64,000 bases of DNA from DASCQC01 sp036012865 (GTDB lineage Bacteria > Pseudomonadota > Gammaproteobacteria > Comchoanobacterales > Comchoanobacteraceae): contig DASCQC010000004.1 in NCBI GenBank assembly GCA_036012865.1, positions 1-64,000 on the forward strand, written 5' to 3'. Of this stretch, positions 25,518 to 35,362 are shown in pieces (position 1 is the stretch's first letter; every line of letters begins with the position of its first letter). A program made the translations under genes and the position numbers. The notes below the pieces were generated by a model that saw only the letters and a program-made list of their open reading frames with translations, was not told the DNA's origin and did not search any database.

Positions 25518-26252
25518 AGTTTTATTAATTTGAGTTGCGAGCCATTCGGGTTCCTCAATCAGTAACATGTGACTGCTATTGGCTTTTATAATCCACTCAC
25601 CTTTCCATGCTTGAATCATTTTACTTTGTTTTTCCATGGGCACAATTTTGTCGTTTTCTCCTGTTATTTGAAGGTATTGATGCCTGGGGGGATGGAGTGG
25701 TAGCTGTTGTGCCCATATAATCCAATGACGTGATTGATCATAGGGGGTTTCGGCTAAGCGCTTGACTTCGTTTTGTTTGAATGGGCTATTTCTTCTGTCT
25801 TGATAGGCATTGTTGAAAAATTTGTTATCGATGAACTTTTTTAATTTCATGCCAATGAATGGGAGTTGTCTTAAGCATAGAAAAACCTTGAGTTGCTTGA
25901 TCTTTGATAACAGTCCGGGGTTAATTGTTATGATAGGTATGTTGGGAAAAGTTTCTTGAGCAGCAAGGGCAAAGCGAGATCCTGCACTATGCCCAATAAT
26001 ACAATGAATATCTCCACGTATATGTTGTCTTAATTGTTTGATAATATCCATGGCATGGGGTGTTTTTCCTGATAGTTGATCCAAGCCTACCATGATCAGT
26101 TGAACATTATTTGGAAGTTCTTCATACAATCTAAAAAAGTGATTGGGGTTGCCTCCCAGCCCATGAAAACATAAGCATCGAATTTCAGCTTTTGGGCCGG
26201 TAACAATTCTAAATGATCCATAATTTGAGATGTGCTTTTTTATCGTCGTCAT
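25494..26252 (-). CDS. Alpha/beta hydrolase
   Basis: 252 residues. The catalytic set is visible: oxyanion region CFHGLGGNPNHF, nucleophile Ser in IIGHSAGSRFAL, Asp in ITGENDKIVP and His in NSSHMLLIEEPEW. This is the classic single-domain alpha/beta hydrolase order; the substrate is not readable (esterase, lipase or thioesterase). No signal peptide, so cytoplasmic. It overlaps the end of tadA by four bases and follows yajQ-tadA on the minus strand, so it is likely the third gene of that operon. Confidence 0.85.
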   Translation of the reverse strand: MTTIKKHISNYGSFRIVTGPKAEIRCLCFHGLGGNPNHFFRLYEELPNNVQLIMVGLDQLSGKTPHAMDIIKQLRQHIRGDIHCIIGHSAGSRFALAAQETFPNIPIITINPGLLSKIKQLKVFLCLRQLPFIGMKLKKFIDNKFFNNAYQDRRNSPFKQNEVKRLAETPYDQSRHWIIWAQQLPLHPPRHQYLQITGENDKIVPMEKQSKMIQAWKGEWIIKANSSHMLLIEEPEWLATQINKTLTLWSKQ

Positions 26253-26731
26253 GAGGTTCTCTTGCCTTGGAAAAAGTTTTTGAGAAGGTGCTGTGATGGG
26301 TCTTGTAATAAACCACTTTCCACTCTGAAATAGTGATTAAGTTGAGGAAATATTTCTCTTAGGTCTTGTTGGGATAGGATGCCTTTCTTCGGATCATCTG
26401 CTGCAAAAACAAGGCGTTTAATCCGGGCTTGTATCATTGCACCTATACACATGATGCAGGGTTCTAGAGTCACAAACACTTCGCAATGAATTAAACGATG
26501 ATTACCTAATTTTTTAGCTGCTAAGGTTAAAGCAAGAATTTCTGCGTGTGCACAAGGGTCTGTTAAGGCAAGGGTCTGATTATGAGAGTGGCTGATAAGT
26601 TGTTCGTTTTCAGTTATCACGCAACCAATGGGGACTTCATCCGCGGCATAAGCTAGCTGGGCTTCCTGTAAAGCTTGCAGCATCCATTCGCGATCAGTCG
26701 CGGAAGTTATTGAATTGTAGGGGCTGTTCAA
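26249..26731 (-). CDS. tadA: tRNA-specific adenosine deaminase TadA
   Basis: 160 residues. Zinc deaminase motifs: CAHAEILAL (HAE, with the proton-shuttle Glu) and VTLEPCIMCIGAM (PCxxC). VPIGCVI and ADDPKKG are typical for TadA, which converts A34 to inosine in tRNA-Arg(ACG). Its 5' end overlaps yajQ by 38 bases and its 3' end overlaps the hydrolase by four, pointing to one transcript. Confidence 0.93.
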   Translation of the reverse strand: MNSPYNSITSATDREWMLQALQEAQLAYAADEVPIGCVITENEQLISHSHNQTLALTDPCAHAEILALTLAAKKLGNHRLIHCEVFVTLEPCIMCIGAMIQARIKRLVFAADDPKKGILSQQDLREIFPQLNHYFRVESGLLQDPSQHLLKNFFQGKRTS

Positions 26732-27176
26732 AACTAAGCTCTTTTAGTTCATTGATGATGGATTGTAAGTCGTCACGTTTTTTGCCAGTAACTCGCAGTT
26801 TTTCTCCTTGTATAGTGGCTTGTACTTTGATTTTAGTAGACTTGATATGCTTGGTGAGTTTTTTAGCGGCATCTTGGTTAAGTCCTTGAATGGTGGTAAA
26901 GGCCTCTTTGATGTGGGCATGATCGTGAATCGGACCTTCAGATTTCAGGGATCGAATATCAAGGTTACGTTTGCTAAAACTCTCGTTTAATATAGCTTGA
27001 ATTTGTTGGAGTTGAAAGTCATTCTCTGCATATAAAACAATGCTGTCTTTTTCTTGAGCTATTTTTGCAGGTGTTCCTTTAAAATCAAAGCGGTTATCAA
27101 TTTTTCTTTGTGCAATATCGAGGGCATTGGTCAGTTCATGATTATCAATTTCACTCACAATATCAAATGAAGGCAT
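26694..27176 (-). CDS. yajQ: YajQ family cyclic-di-GMP-binding protein
   Basis: 160 residues from MPSFDIVSE at 27176; four further codons upstream are possible. Family marks: MPSFDIVSEID start, NRFDFKGT, KIKVQATIQGEKLRVTGKKRDDLQ and the end LPLQFNNFRD-type (here PLQFNNFRD). YajQ folds as two ferredoxin-like domains and binds nucleotides, in some species c-di-GMP. First gene of the yajQ-tadA-hydrolase run and divergent from ppa. Confidence 0.94.
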   Translation of the reverse strand: MPSFDIVSEIDNHELTNALDIAQRKIDNRFDFKGTPAKIAQEKDSIVLYAENDFQLQQIQAILNESFSKRNLDIRSLKSEGPIHDHAHIKEAFTTIQGLNQDAAKKLTKHIKSTKIKVQATIQGEKLRVTGKKRDDLQSIINELKELSFEQPLQFNNFRD

Positions 27177-27260
27177 AAGGTTTCCCATTTCTATTTAGCT
27201 TACCATAGCATATTTGAATAATATTTGTTAAGATCATTTCACTTACAAATGAGATTATAT

Positions 27261-27791
27261 ATGGGATACAACAAACTTCCAGTGGGTAAAAATCCGCCGC
27301 ATTCTATTAGTGTTATGATTGAGATTAGTGGTAATTCTGGTCCAGTTAAGTATGAATACGATAAAGATACTGAGGTGATGGTTGTTGATCGTATTTTAAA
27401 AACGCCGATGCATTATCCCTGTCATTACGGTTTTGTTCCGCACACCCTGTGTGATGACGGAGACCCTTTAGATGTTTTGGTTTTAGCTCCTTATACCTTG
27501 TTGGCAGGTTCATTGATAGAGTGTCGGCCAGTAGGTGTTATGGGTATGGAAGATGAGTCTGGGCTGGATGCAAAGGTCATTGCGGTGCCTGTTTCAAAGG
27601 TCTGCTCTGATTATGATCATGTTGAAGATATCCAGGATATTCCTGAATCAACCCTTGAGAAAATACATCACTTTTTTGAGCACTATAAAGATTTAGATCA
27701 GGGTAAATGGGTGAAAATTGGTCAGCTGAAAGGTAAAGAGGCAGCATTGAAGGAAATCGAAGAGGCTATTTCGATGGCGAATACTAATTAG
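27261..27791 (+). CDS. ppa: Inorganic pyrophosphatase
   Basis: 176 residues from MGYNKLPVGKNPP at 27261; the frame is open 36 bases further up, but the family starts here. Family I pyrophosphatase marks: KYEYDKD, YPCHYGFVPHTL, and the metal-binding DGDPLDVLVL, with FFEHYKDLDQGKWVK near the end. It hydrolyses PPi and so drives biosynthetic reactions in the cytoplasm. It ends eight bases inside the convergent tamB gene. Confidence 0.95.
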   Translation: MGYNKLPVGKNPPHSISVMIEISGNSGPVKYEYDKDTEVMVVDRILKTPMHYPCHYGFVPHTLCDDGDPLDVLVLAPYTLLAGSLIECRPVGVMGMEDESGLDAKVIAVPVSKVCSDYDHVEDIQDIPESTLEKIHHFFEHYKDLDQGKWVKIGQLKGKEAALKEIEEAISMANTN

Positions 27792-30534
27792 TTGAGAACT
27801 TGTAAAAAAGGGCAATGCCACTTTTGTCTTGATCAAAGTAGGTTTGTATATAGGTTTTGGGTGAAAGTTGGAATGAAAAATTCATCCGTTTCTGGTTTTC
27901 ATCCACAAGATTAAATTGGTATTGTATGGTCAATTTTCCGAGTTGTTTGCTGAGGGTTATATAGGTTGTTGGGTCGGTGACATCCCCTTGTGCCAATGAA
28001 GGGTTGGATAAGAAAACTTGATCAATAAAAAACCTGGATTCAAGAGAGTGGAGTGTTTCAATTAAAGCTATTAAGGGTTTAATATTACTATGTTTACCTG
28101 CAGAAAGGGTGTTGATGATTTGTGCATCTGTTAACGGCGTTTTTGCTGCAGGTGTTGAAAATATTAATGATATAATTTCATAATCGCTTAAATGAACGGG
28201 TGATGATTCAAGCTGTAATTTTAGGTTATCAAGAGGCCCATATAGCTGTAGGCTGCTTCGGATGAGTTGGTGTTGTGAGTTAAGGTTTTGAGAGTGGGGT
28301 GATGTTTTTTCAAGGTTGACAAGCAAGTGTCCTTGTAACCAAGACTCTCCATAGAAATTTATACTGGCTTGTTTAATCGCTGTTTTGCGTTGAAAAGCTT
28401 GGAAGGTTGCGTTAGTACTAACCAGAGAGCCCGTGATGTTAGTATCATGTTCATCTTTGATATTAAGGTGGCCAGATACGTTGCCATTGAAACCTAAGTA
28501 TTGTATGTGTACGAGAGGTGAAAAAGAGATGGATAAATCTTTTTTTGTTATTTGTTTGGACTGTTTATCTCCAAGAATAGTTACATCTGGGGATATTTCA
28601 AGAACTTGGTTGAATCTTTGTAAGTTAATTGCCCCTTCTATGACATGTATTTTTCCTTTGATAAGGTTCAGTTTATTATCCTGGTAATTGAGCTCAATAT
28701 CTGGGCTAATGATGATTTCATTTTTATTGTTATCTTTGAGTAAAATATTCTTGCTGTGTAACACAATAGATAATGTTTTAGTCTCCAGGTTTTTGCTTCC
28801 TGAAATTTCAATATCACCTTCTTTCGCTTGAAAGTTTCCAGATAACTTGAGTTGTTTATGGCTGGATTCGATGTTGATGTGACCTGATTTTAGATGAAGG
28901 TTTAAAGGCATGAATAGATTGGGGACCAAGTTATACAGGTTGGCTTGAATGTCCTGGGTGGTTACGTCACCTTTAAATGAATTGATGCCGTTGATATCTC
29001 CTTGGAGTTGAAATATTCCACGAATATGGGTGGAGATAGGGCTGATATAGGTAGAACCAAGATCAGATAAAGGGATGGGAATGTTTTTAAGATTCTGTTG
29101 TATTGAGGCACGCAATTCCCAGGGAGTATCAGGGGATAATCCGCCTTTAATGCAAAAATGATTTAAATTATCTTGTTTTAGACAAAGCTCTTTAAAAACA
29201 GGTGGTTGATTCATTTTGATAGTAAATTTACCGCCATTGAGAAGGTTCCATGCTTGATCTTGGTTGTTTAGGAATAAAGACATATTTTGGATAGACCCTA
29301 TCCATTGTTGCCCTTGTTTGTCGATGATGGATTCAAAATTAAGCGTGTTATTTTCGAAGGTGATTTCAGACGTAAGGCTGTGATGATTATTCGAGCTCTC
29401 AAGTTTTATTTTATTGATATTTATTGGTTTTTCTGTTTGTGGTAACAGGGCTATTCCATGTGCAGAAAGGTCAAGTTTTCTGTTAGCGATGTCCACATCG
29501 GCGTTGATTGAAAGTTGATCTAACTGGAGGGGGGTTGTGGGGATACTCATATGGTCAATGGATCCAGATACGGTTAGCTTTTGCCTAGATCCGATGGTTT
29601 TGAGTGCAATATGGGTGTCGGTTTCAGGGTTGTCAATCTGAGTGTTGACATCAATGGTCGGGGTGATGAGTCCGTTGCTTTTTAGTTGGTAGTTGTTGAT
29701 ATTGCCAAAAATATTAATGCTGGTGGTTTGGTTAATCATATGGAGTTCAGTTGAGATAATAACCGGCTTATTAAAATGCATTAGCTGAAGGTTGATCTTA
29801 ACTTGGCCTTTGTCATGGTTCCCTTCAGCATTGAATGTTAATGTTTGTAACGCGGTGTTCGTCATCCCAGGGAGGGATAGGCTCTTAAGGTTAAGGTGGC
29901 CTTTCCAAGAGTGGTTGACTCGGTCATACACTAGAAAGGGGTGTGAATCACCTTTTTGCCACAGAGATATTTTATCAGGACTTAAAAGGATAGTATGGTG
30001 CTCATGGGTGTCTGTTGGAGAAACGTTGGGCCCAAGAATTGCTACCTTCAATGGGCCGGAGTCTGAATCGTAACTCAGGTATTGCTTGCCCTGATCTTTG
30101 ATGGTGTTTAGGTTTTTTATTTTGATCAGTTCTTCATGGTTGTACGTAACTTTTAAGGCGTTAATGAAGGTTTTATTGATATCGCCTCCCCAAGAAGATT
30201 GGAGCTGAGGTTCAGGCCATTTTTTAATATTAATGGACACTTGTTTGACCTCTAGAGAATGAATAGCTGAAGAGAGTAAGGACGATGTTTGAATATTAAT
30301 ATTTTCTGCGGTAAGGTCGTAGGTATCACTATGATATCGTAGGGTTTTAAGGGCGATGTTTTTTTGCCATAGGGATCCTGTTGGTGAGCTAAACTCCCAT
30401 TGATTTTGGGAATGGTTGAATAGGGTGGTAATAATTTGAAGGCCAGTTTGACTGAATATCAATATTAAAACCATGGTCATTAATGTTAATAACCATGTTA
30501 ATGGAGAAATAAACGTCAAGGAAGGCATTTTCAT
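27784..30534 (-). CDS. tamB: Translocation and assembly module inner-membrane protein TamB
   Basis: 916 residues. A single N-terminal TM segment (LTWLLTLMTMVLILIF) anchors a long repetitive beta-strand region, the lipid-carrying groove of the AsmA/TamB family. The C-terminal part has the DUF490/TamB marks LKGQLDN-type VHLSDYEIISLIF and a terminal amphipathic strand region (TYIQTYFDQDKSGIALFYKF). TamB spans the periplasm and works with TamA in outer-membrane protein assembly or phospholipid transport. E. coli TamB is about 1,260 residues, so this is a short form. It lies 25 bases after tamA, in one operon. Confidence 0.9.
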   Translation of the reverse strand: MKMPSLTFISPLTWLLTLMTMVLILIFSQTGLQIITTLFNHSQNQWEFSSPTGSLWQKNIALKTLRYHSDTYDLTAENINIQTSSLLSSAIHSLEVKQVSINIKKWPEPQLQSSWGGDINKTFINALKVTYNHEELIKIKNLNTIKDQGKQYLSYDSDSGPLKVAILGPNVSPTDTHEHHTILLSPDKISLWQKGDSHPFLVYDRVNHSWKGHLNLKSLSLPGMTNTALQTLTFNAEGNHDKGQVKINLQLMHFNKPVIISTELHMINQTTSINIFGNINNYQLKSNGLITPTIDVNTQIDNPETDTHIALKTIGSRQKLTVSGSIDHMSIPTTPLQLDQLSINADVDIANRKLDLSAHGIALLPQTEKPININKIKLESSNNHHSLTSEITFENNTLNFESIIDKQGQQWIGSIQNMSLFLNNQDQAWNLLNGGKFTIKMNQPPVFKELCLKQDNLNHFCIKGGLSPDTPWELRASIQQNLKNIPIPLSDLGSTYISPISTHIRGIFQLQGDINGINSFKGDVTTQDIQANLYNLVPNLFMPLNLHLKSGHINIESSHKQLKLSGNFQAKEGDIEISGSKNLETKTLSIVLHSKNILLKDNNKNEIIISPDIELNYQDNKLNLIKGKIHVIEGAINLQRFNQVLEISPDVTILGDKQSKQITKKDLSISFSPLVHIQYLGFNGNVSGHLNIKDEHDTNITGSLVSTNATFQAFQRKTAIKQASINFYGESWLQGHLLVNLEKTSPHSQNLNSQHQLIRSSLQLYGPLDNLKLQLESSPVHLSDYEIISLIFSTPAAKTPLTDAQIINTLSAGKHSNIKPLIALIETLHSLESRFFIDQVFLSNPSLAQGDVTDPTTYITLSKQLGKLTIQYQFNLVDENQKRMNFSFQLSPKTYIQTYFDQDKSGIALFYKFSTN

Positions 30535-30559
30535 AGTGCTATCATAATCATTTTGGCGA

Positions 30560-32266
30560 TTAAATGGAAGTCTGGATAGAAAGTTGTATCATCCAATTTT
30601 TTTTAGCTTGTTTAAGAGGTGTTGCGGCCGTAATGCCAATATTACCAATTGAAGTGTCCCAAGTTATGCCTACCCCTGAAGACTGATGTAATGTTGCATT
30701 CTTATTCATGCTGGCAAACCCGGCATCATAAAAGCCAGTCAAATACCAAGAAGGTTTGATGGGGGTTTGTATCTCGAAGCTAAGTAGCCGGTAATATTTT
30801 CCGTAGCCGATGCTATTGTAAGCAAAACCTCTCAAGCTATTAGCTCCTCCGGTCGCAAATTTCATGCTGGTAGGTATTTGGTTGATATGGGGAGTTTTTA
30901 AAACACCTTGTTCAAGCTTAATGTACATTCTTTGCCCACTGGAAAAATCTTTTTTAATGAGAGATTGAATCAGAAACCTCAATAGATTTTCATCAGACGA
31001 TACTTTTTTACTGGCGGCGAGTATTTGAGCTATGATTTTAACTTTACTGCGAATGGATGGGTACGGTATCAAAGAGTTGATCGTTATTTTAGGGTAAAGT
31101 TGGTGGGAATAGGTTGAGGGTTGATTGTTAGGAATGGTTTCACCGTATAGATAATTGAGTGAGATGGACCTTTGTACGTTCATTTTTTGATCTTTAAATT
31201 CGATGCTGGCTTCTGTTTCCCTGGAGTCATCTAGGCGTTGATTGAATTTAGAATGTTGGCTGATTTCAAAAATAAATTGATCTGTTAAGGGGTTGTATCC
31301 AGGGACGATGTATTGGTTTTTAGTATTTATTTCAAAACCTTTGTTGTTAATGTCAGTCCATGAGCTTTCTATTTGAAAGTTGACAGAGTGACCGCGTGTA
31401 TTAAACCTAGGTAGGTTGACTTCAGTTTTTAATTGCAAGCTTTGTTTGCTATCAAGCCCTAAACCAATGGTATAACTGTAGTAATCTATGGGATCATAGA
31501 CGACTTGGATGGGGATGATATGAGTGTTTTTATCCAGGTCTGGAGTGACACGAATGGATTTGAATAAACCTGATTTTAAAAGGTTGTTTCTAAAGGTGTT
31601 GATGGTTTTGGTGTTATAAGTTTCTTTTGTTTTAATGGGAGCGAATCTATTGAGAAATGATGGTGAGAACCCTTGTCCAAAATAACGAATGGTTCCAAAG
31701 AGAGTTTTTTTATTCAGCGTGCATTGAATTTTGATATCGACAGACTTATTGCTGGGGTTAACGGTGGCGTGGGTGTCTTTTAAGCTGGCAAATAAATAGC
31801 CCTGTTGAATGATTTTGCTTTGAATATCATGTTTGAGGTTTTGATAGTTTTCTTGTGTAAAAATGTGGTGTTTATATTTCTTGACCACCGCACGAAAGAT
31901 GTTTTGATTAAAAGGTGTGTTTTTGGGTTTAGTAATGCCAATGTAAATGGATGCTATTGTGGAGGGCTCGTTGAGATGAACCGTATAGGTGACGGTGTGA
32001 CCTTTTCTTTGGGCCGTTACTGTGGTATTAAAGTATCCATAAGGTTGCACTGCTTTTTTAATTTCGTCAATTCCCAAGGTGTTAATTTGATGGGAGTTTG
32101 TTTTGAGTAAGTCTTTTAATTTGATGGATAGTCTTGATTTTGCATTGAATAATATACTTTTATCTTGTATTCCTAGGATTTTAACCTCGGTTTTTTCTGC
32201 AAGGATATTAGAGGTGAGTAACCAAACCCCAAGAGAGATTAATAAAAATAGTTTATTTGATTTCAT
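30560..32266 (-). CDS. tamA: Translocation and assembly module outer-membrane protein TamA
   Basis: 568 residues. A signal peptide (LFLLISLGVWLLTSNILA) is followed by about three POTRA domains (about 25-260; one holds PYGYFNTTVTAQ, another YLFASLKD) and a BamA-type 16-strand barrel. The barrel's lid-loop motif is GGANSLRGFAYNSIGYG (VRGF type). E. coli TamA is 577 residues, so the size fits. The protein ends LSIQTSI, without the usual C-terminal aromatic residue. Located in the outer membrane; partner of TamB, encoded directly downstream. Confidence 0.92.
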   Translation of the reverse strand: MKSNKLFLLISLGVWLLTSNILAEKTEVKILGIQDKSILFNAKSRLSIKLKDLLKTNSHQINTLGIDEIKKAVQPYGYFNTTVTAQRKGHTVTYTVHLNEPSTIASIYIGITKPKNTPFNQNIFRAVVKKYKHHIFTQENYQNLKHDIQSKIIQQGYLFASLKDTHATVNPSNKSVDIKIQCTLNKKTLFGTIRYFGQGFSPSFLNRFAPIKTKETYNTKTINTFRNNLLKSGLFKSIRVTPDLDKNTHIIPIQVVYDPIDYYSYTIGLGLDSKQSLQLKTEVNLPRFNTRGHSVNFQIESSWTDINNKGFEINTKNQYIVPGYNPLTDQFIFEISQHSKFNQRLDDSRETEASIEFKDQKMNVQRSISLNYLYGETIPNNQPSTYSHQLYPKITINSLIPYPSIRSKVKIIAQILAASKKVSSDENLLRFLIQSLIKKDFSSGQRMYIKLEQGVLKTPHINQIPTSMKFATGGANSLRGFAYNSIGYGKYYRLLSFEIQTPIKPSWYLTGFYDAGFASMNKNATLHQSSGVGITWDTSIGNIGITAATPLKQAKKNWMIQLSIQTSI

Positions 32267-32320
32267 ACAAAACTTTAAAGCACCGCTTGAATGTTATACC
32301 ATGTTGAGGTTTTAAGGTAA

Positions 32321-32734
32321 ATGTGTAAGAGGATTAATTTGTCAAATTTATGTGAAAAGTCTGGACAATGTCAGGTAATGACCTATATTGAGGGAGACAT
32401 TGTATGGAAAGAACGTCGTTCGTTGGTTGTTGAGTCAATGTCTCATCAATCCATTGGGCGTGTGGAGGTTTGTTATAGTCCGGGGTCTTTTCAAGGTTTG
32501 GTGGCGAATATCTTAAAGGCGTGTCAATTTGAGCCTCTAACAACATTAGACCCTATTAAAGCGGTGGTGTCTTTGGGCGTGTATGCTGATCAATTTGAGC
32601 CAGGTTTACACACCCTAGTACAGTCTGATCAATCACAGGTTTTATGGCTGCAGAGTTATCCATTAGATCAGTTGTCGTTGGATAAAGATCTCAAAAAGAA
32701 CCTTTGGTTATTACTCAAGAAAATATTTTACTAG
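32321..32734 (+). CDS. Hypothetical protein upstream of glyA
   Basis: Up to 137 residues. The ATG at 32321 has no ribosome site; a TTG at 32339 with AGAGG six bases upstream is at least as likely. It has no signal peptide, membrane segment or motif I recognise. A mixed alpha/beta soluble protein with segments such as SFQGLVANILKACQ and DPIKAVVSLGVYA. It is divergent from tamA and 10 bases from glyA, so it probably leads the glyA-nrdR-nusB-pgpA operon. Confidence 0.6.
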   Translation: MCKRINLSNLCEKSGQCQVMTYIEGDIVWKERRSLVVESMSHQSIGRVEVCYSPGSFQGLVANILKACQFEPLTTLDPIKAVVSLGVYADQFEPGLHTLVQSDQSQVLWLQSYPLDQLSLDKDLKKNLWLLLKKIFY

Positions 32735-32744
32735 GAAATTTGAT

Positions 32745-34019
32745 ATGAAAGAAAAGACTCCTTTGTTAGCGGATGAAAAATTATGGGCAATGATTCAATC
32801 AGAGTTTGTTCGTCAATGCGATAATATTGAACTTGTTGCTTCCGAGAACTATGCCAGTAAAGAGGTGATCTTGGCTCAAGGCAGTGTTTTAACCAACAAA
32901 TACGCAGAAGGTTATCCAGGGCGTCGTTATTATGGTGGGTGTGAATATGTTGATCAGGTAGAGTCTCTAGCTATTGAAAGAGCTAAGGCTTTATTTAATG
33001 CAGACTATGCGAATGTTCAACCGCATTCAGGGTCACAGGCGAATGCGGCCGTTATGCATGCCTTACTTAAACCCAATGATGTTATTTTAGGCATGGCATT
33101 GAATGATGGTGGTCATTTAACCCACGGTTCATCCGTTAACTTTTCTGGCAGAAGTTATCATGCCTTTTCTTATGGGGTCAATGACCAAGGTGTGATTGAT
33201 TATGATCAAGTAGAAAGTTTAGCTAAACAACATCAACCCAAATTAATCATTGCGGGTTTTTCGGCGTATACTGGAACGATTGACTGGAAAAGGTTTCGTG
33301 AGATAGCTGATCAGGTGGGGGCGTATTTATTGGCAGACATGGCGCATGTTGCAGGGTTAATTGCCGCAAAATTATACCCAAGCCCATTGCCATATGCCCA
33401 TGTTGTAACGACCACAACCCATAAAACTTTAAGAGGGCCACGAGGGGGCATGATATTGTCAGCGAATCAGCCAGATTTGTATAAAAAATTAGACTTTTCG
33501 GTTTTTCCTGTCACTCAAGGAGGGCCCTTAATGCATGTGATTGCCGCAAAGGCAGTGGCTTTTGCTGAGGCTTTACAACCTGATTTTAAGTCCTATCAAC
33601 AGCAGGTTATGAGCAATGCGCAAGCCATGGCTTCACACTTTAGTGATTTGGGTATTTCAGTGTTATCTGGAGGAACTTGCAACCACATGTTGTTGATTAA
33701 TTTAGTGCCCTTTGATATTGATGGGCTGACGATTCAAAATGCCTTAGATTCTGCAGGTATTACTTTGAACCGCAATTCAATTCCACAAGATCCACGGCCA
33801 CCAATGCAAACCAGTGGTTTGAGAATTGGCACACCGGCAATGACGACACGAGGCTTAAAAGAAGATGATTTTAAAGAGATTGCGGAGTGGGTTAAACAGG
33901 TTATCAGGCATCATGATGACGAGGCCTTAATTCAATCTATTCGGGAGAAATCACGGTTATTGTGTGAACGTTTTCCTATTTATACTGAGTTAAGTCATTT
34001 TGGATTAATGGAGAGTTAA
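32745..34019 (+). CDS. glyA: Serine hydroxymethyltransferase
   Basis: 424 residues, near the usual 417. Marks: NIELVASENYAS, NKYAEGYPGRRYYGGCE, VQPHSGSQANAAV, DMAHVAGLIA, and the PLP lysine in VVTTTTHKTLRGPRGG (about residue 227). It interconverts serine and glycine with tetrahydrofolate, the main source of one-carbon units. Its stop shares a base with the nrdR start (TAATG). The order glyA-nrdR-nusB is common in gammaproteobacteria. Confidence 0.97.
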   Translation: MKEKTPLLADEKLWAMIQSEFVRQCDNIELVASENYASKEVILAQGSVLTNKYAEGYPGRRYYGGCEYVDQVESLAIERAKALFNADYANVQPHSGSQANAAVMHALLKPNDVILGMALNDGGHLTHGSSVNFSGRSYHAFSYGVNDQGVIDYDQVESLAKQHQPKLIIAGFSAYTGTIDWKRFREIADQVGAYLLADMAHVAGLIAAKLYPSPLPYAHVVTTTTHKTLRGPRGGMILSANQPDLYKKLDFSVFPVTQGGPLMHVIAAKAVAFAEALQPDFKSYQQQVMSNAQAMASHFSDLGISVLSGGTCNHMLLINLVPFDIDGLTIQNALDSAGITLNRNSIPQDPRPPMQTSGLRIGTPAMTTRGLKEDDFKEIAEWVKQVIRHHDDEALIQSIREKSRLLCERFPIYTELSHFGLMES

Positions 34020-34486
34020 TGTTTTGTCCCTTTTGTTCTTGTGAAGAGACAAAGGTGAATGATTCACGAATTGTTTCTTCGGGCTCTGAGATTCGCCGCC
34101 GACGTGAGTGCTTGGTTTGTGAAAGTAGGTTTACGACCTATGAGCGGATTGACATGATCATGCCCAAAGTGATCAAGAGATCAGGTTACCCGACAGATTT
34201 TTCCGAAGAAAAGCTAAGGGGTGGGTTGTTAAAGGCGCTGGAAAAAAGACCTGTCTCAGCTACTGAGTTTGAGGGGTTATTGGCGCGCATTGTTACAGCT
34301 GTGAGGTCGTTGGGTGATCGGGAGATACGTTCAAAACAATTGGGCCAAATTGTTATGAATGAGCTTAAATTATTAGACCCAGTGGCTTATGTTAGGTTTG
34401 CGTCAGTGTATTTGTCGTTTGATAATATGCAGGCCTTTAAGACATTAATTGAACAATATCAAGAGGTAGAAAATGTCGACAATTAA
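34019..34486 (+). CDS. nrdR: Transcriptional repressor NrdR
   Basis: 155 residues. The N-terminal zinc ribbon has Cys3, Cys6, Cys31 and Cys34, with the Arg run IRRRRECLVC between. The ATP-cone domain follows (MIMPKVIKRSGYPTDFSEEKL ... YVRFASVYLSF). NrdR senses ATP/dATP and represses ribonucleotide reductase genes at paired NrdR boxes; no such gene is in the window. The last 14 bases overlap nusB. Confidence 0.95.
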   Translation: MFCPFCSCEETKVNDSRIVSSGSEIRRRRECLVCESRFTTYERIDMIMPKVIKRSGYPTDFSEEKLRGGLLKALEKRPVSATEFEGLLARIVTAVRSLGDREIRSKQLGQIVMNELKLLDPVAYVRFASVYLSFDNMQAFKTLIEQYQEVENVDN

Positions 34487-34898
34487 ACAACGTAAGATGG
34501 CTCGTGAACTCTTAATGAAGACTCTTTATGAGTGGGGAGTTTCGGATCAGGTGGCTGCTGCTATGATCGCTGAAGTAAAATCAAGATATTCAGAGGAAAC
34601 CTATGATTTGGACTATTTTGTTGATGGAATGGAATACATCAGCGAACACGTTGAAGAACTGGATCAATTATATGTGCCGCATAGTCATGGTCAGGATGAA
34701 AATGGTTTAACGCCTATTGAACAAGCTATTTTAAGGCTTGCTTGCTATGAGCTTAAAGCGAGGATAGATATTCCTCCTAAAGTCATCATTAATGAGGCTG
34801 TGGAGCTCGCCAAGCGTTATGGTGCGCAAGATGGGTATAAGTTCGTCAATGGTGTTGTTGAATCTGTGGCAAAGTCTTTAGGAAAATCTCTTTCATGA
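34473..34898 (+). CDS. nusB: Transcription antitermination factor NusB
   Basis: 141 residues. The helical NusB pattern is clear: KMARELLMKTLYEW at the start, LTPIEQAILRLACYELK in the middle, VIINEAVELAKRYGAQDGYKFVNGVVESVAK at the end. NusB joins S10 (NusE) on boxA RNA for rRNA antitermination. It overlaps nrdR before it and pgpA after it (ATGATG), so translation is coupled. Confidence 0.94.
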   Translation: MSTIKQRKMARELLMKTLYEWGVSDQVAAAMIAEVKSRYSEETYDLDYFVDGMEYISEHVEELDQLYVPHSHGQDENGLTPIEQAILRLACYELKARIDIPPKVIINEAVELAKRYGAQDGYKFVNGVVESVAKSLGKSLS

Positions 34899-35362
34899 TG
34901 CTTAAAGGACAAGGCTTTTCCTTGCGTCATGCTTGGAGTGTTGGTTTTGGTTTGGGTTATTTGCCTTGGGCCCCTGGTACGTGGGGTTCGCTTTTGGGTT
35001 TGCCTTTGGGGTATTTCTTATTAAAAGTAGATCTTTGGGGGTGGTTAGTATTAGCCCTGCTTATTTTTCTGAGTGTTTGGACCACAGCCTTTTCCATGTT
35101 GCATATGCAGCAACATGATCCAAAAGAAATTGTTTGTGATGAAGTTGTTGGGTTGTTATTGGTTTTATTATGGGTTCAACCACAATCGTTATTACAGATA
35201 GCGGGTTGTTTTATCCTCTTTCGTTTATTTGATATCGTCAAACCCTGGCCAATATCGTGGGTAGATCAAAACATGCCAACCCCTTGGGGTGTTATTGTGG
35301 ATGATTTACTTGCAGGTCTGGCTGCTATTTTGGTTTATCAGTTAGTGATAGGGCTATTTTAA
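34895..35362 (+). CDS. pgpA: Phosphatidylglycerophosphatase A
   Basis: 155 residues. PgpA marks: FGLGYLPWAPGTWGSLLGLP, DPKEIVCDEVVG (metal-binding Asp/Glu), FRLFDIVKPWPI and GVIVDDLLAG. Four hydrophobic segments place it in the inner membrane. It removes the phosphate from phosphatidylglycerophosphate to give phosphatidylglycerol. Last gene of the glyA run; the next gene is convergent. Confidence 0.94.
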   Translation: MMLKGQGFSLRHAWSVGFGLGYLPWAPGTWGSLLGLPLGYFLLKVDLWGWLVLALLIFLSVWTTAFSMLHMQQHDPKEIVCDEVVGLLLVLLWVQPQSLLQIAGCFILFRLFDIVKPWPISWVDQNMPTPWGVIVDDLLAGLAAILVYQLVIGLF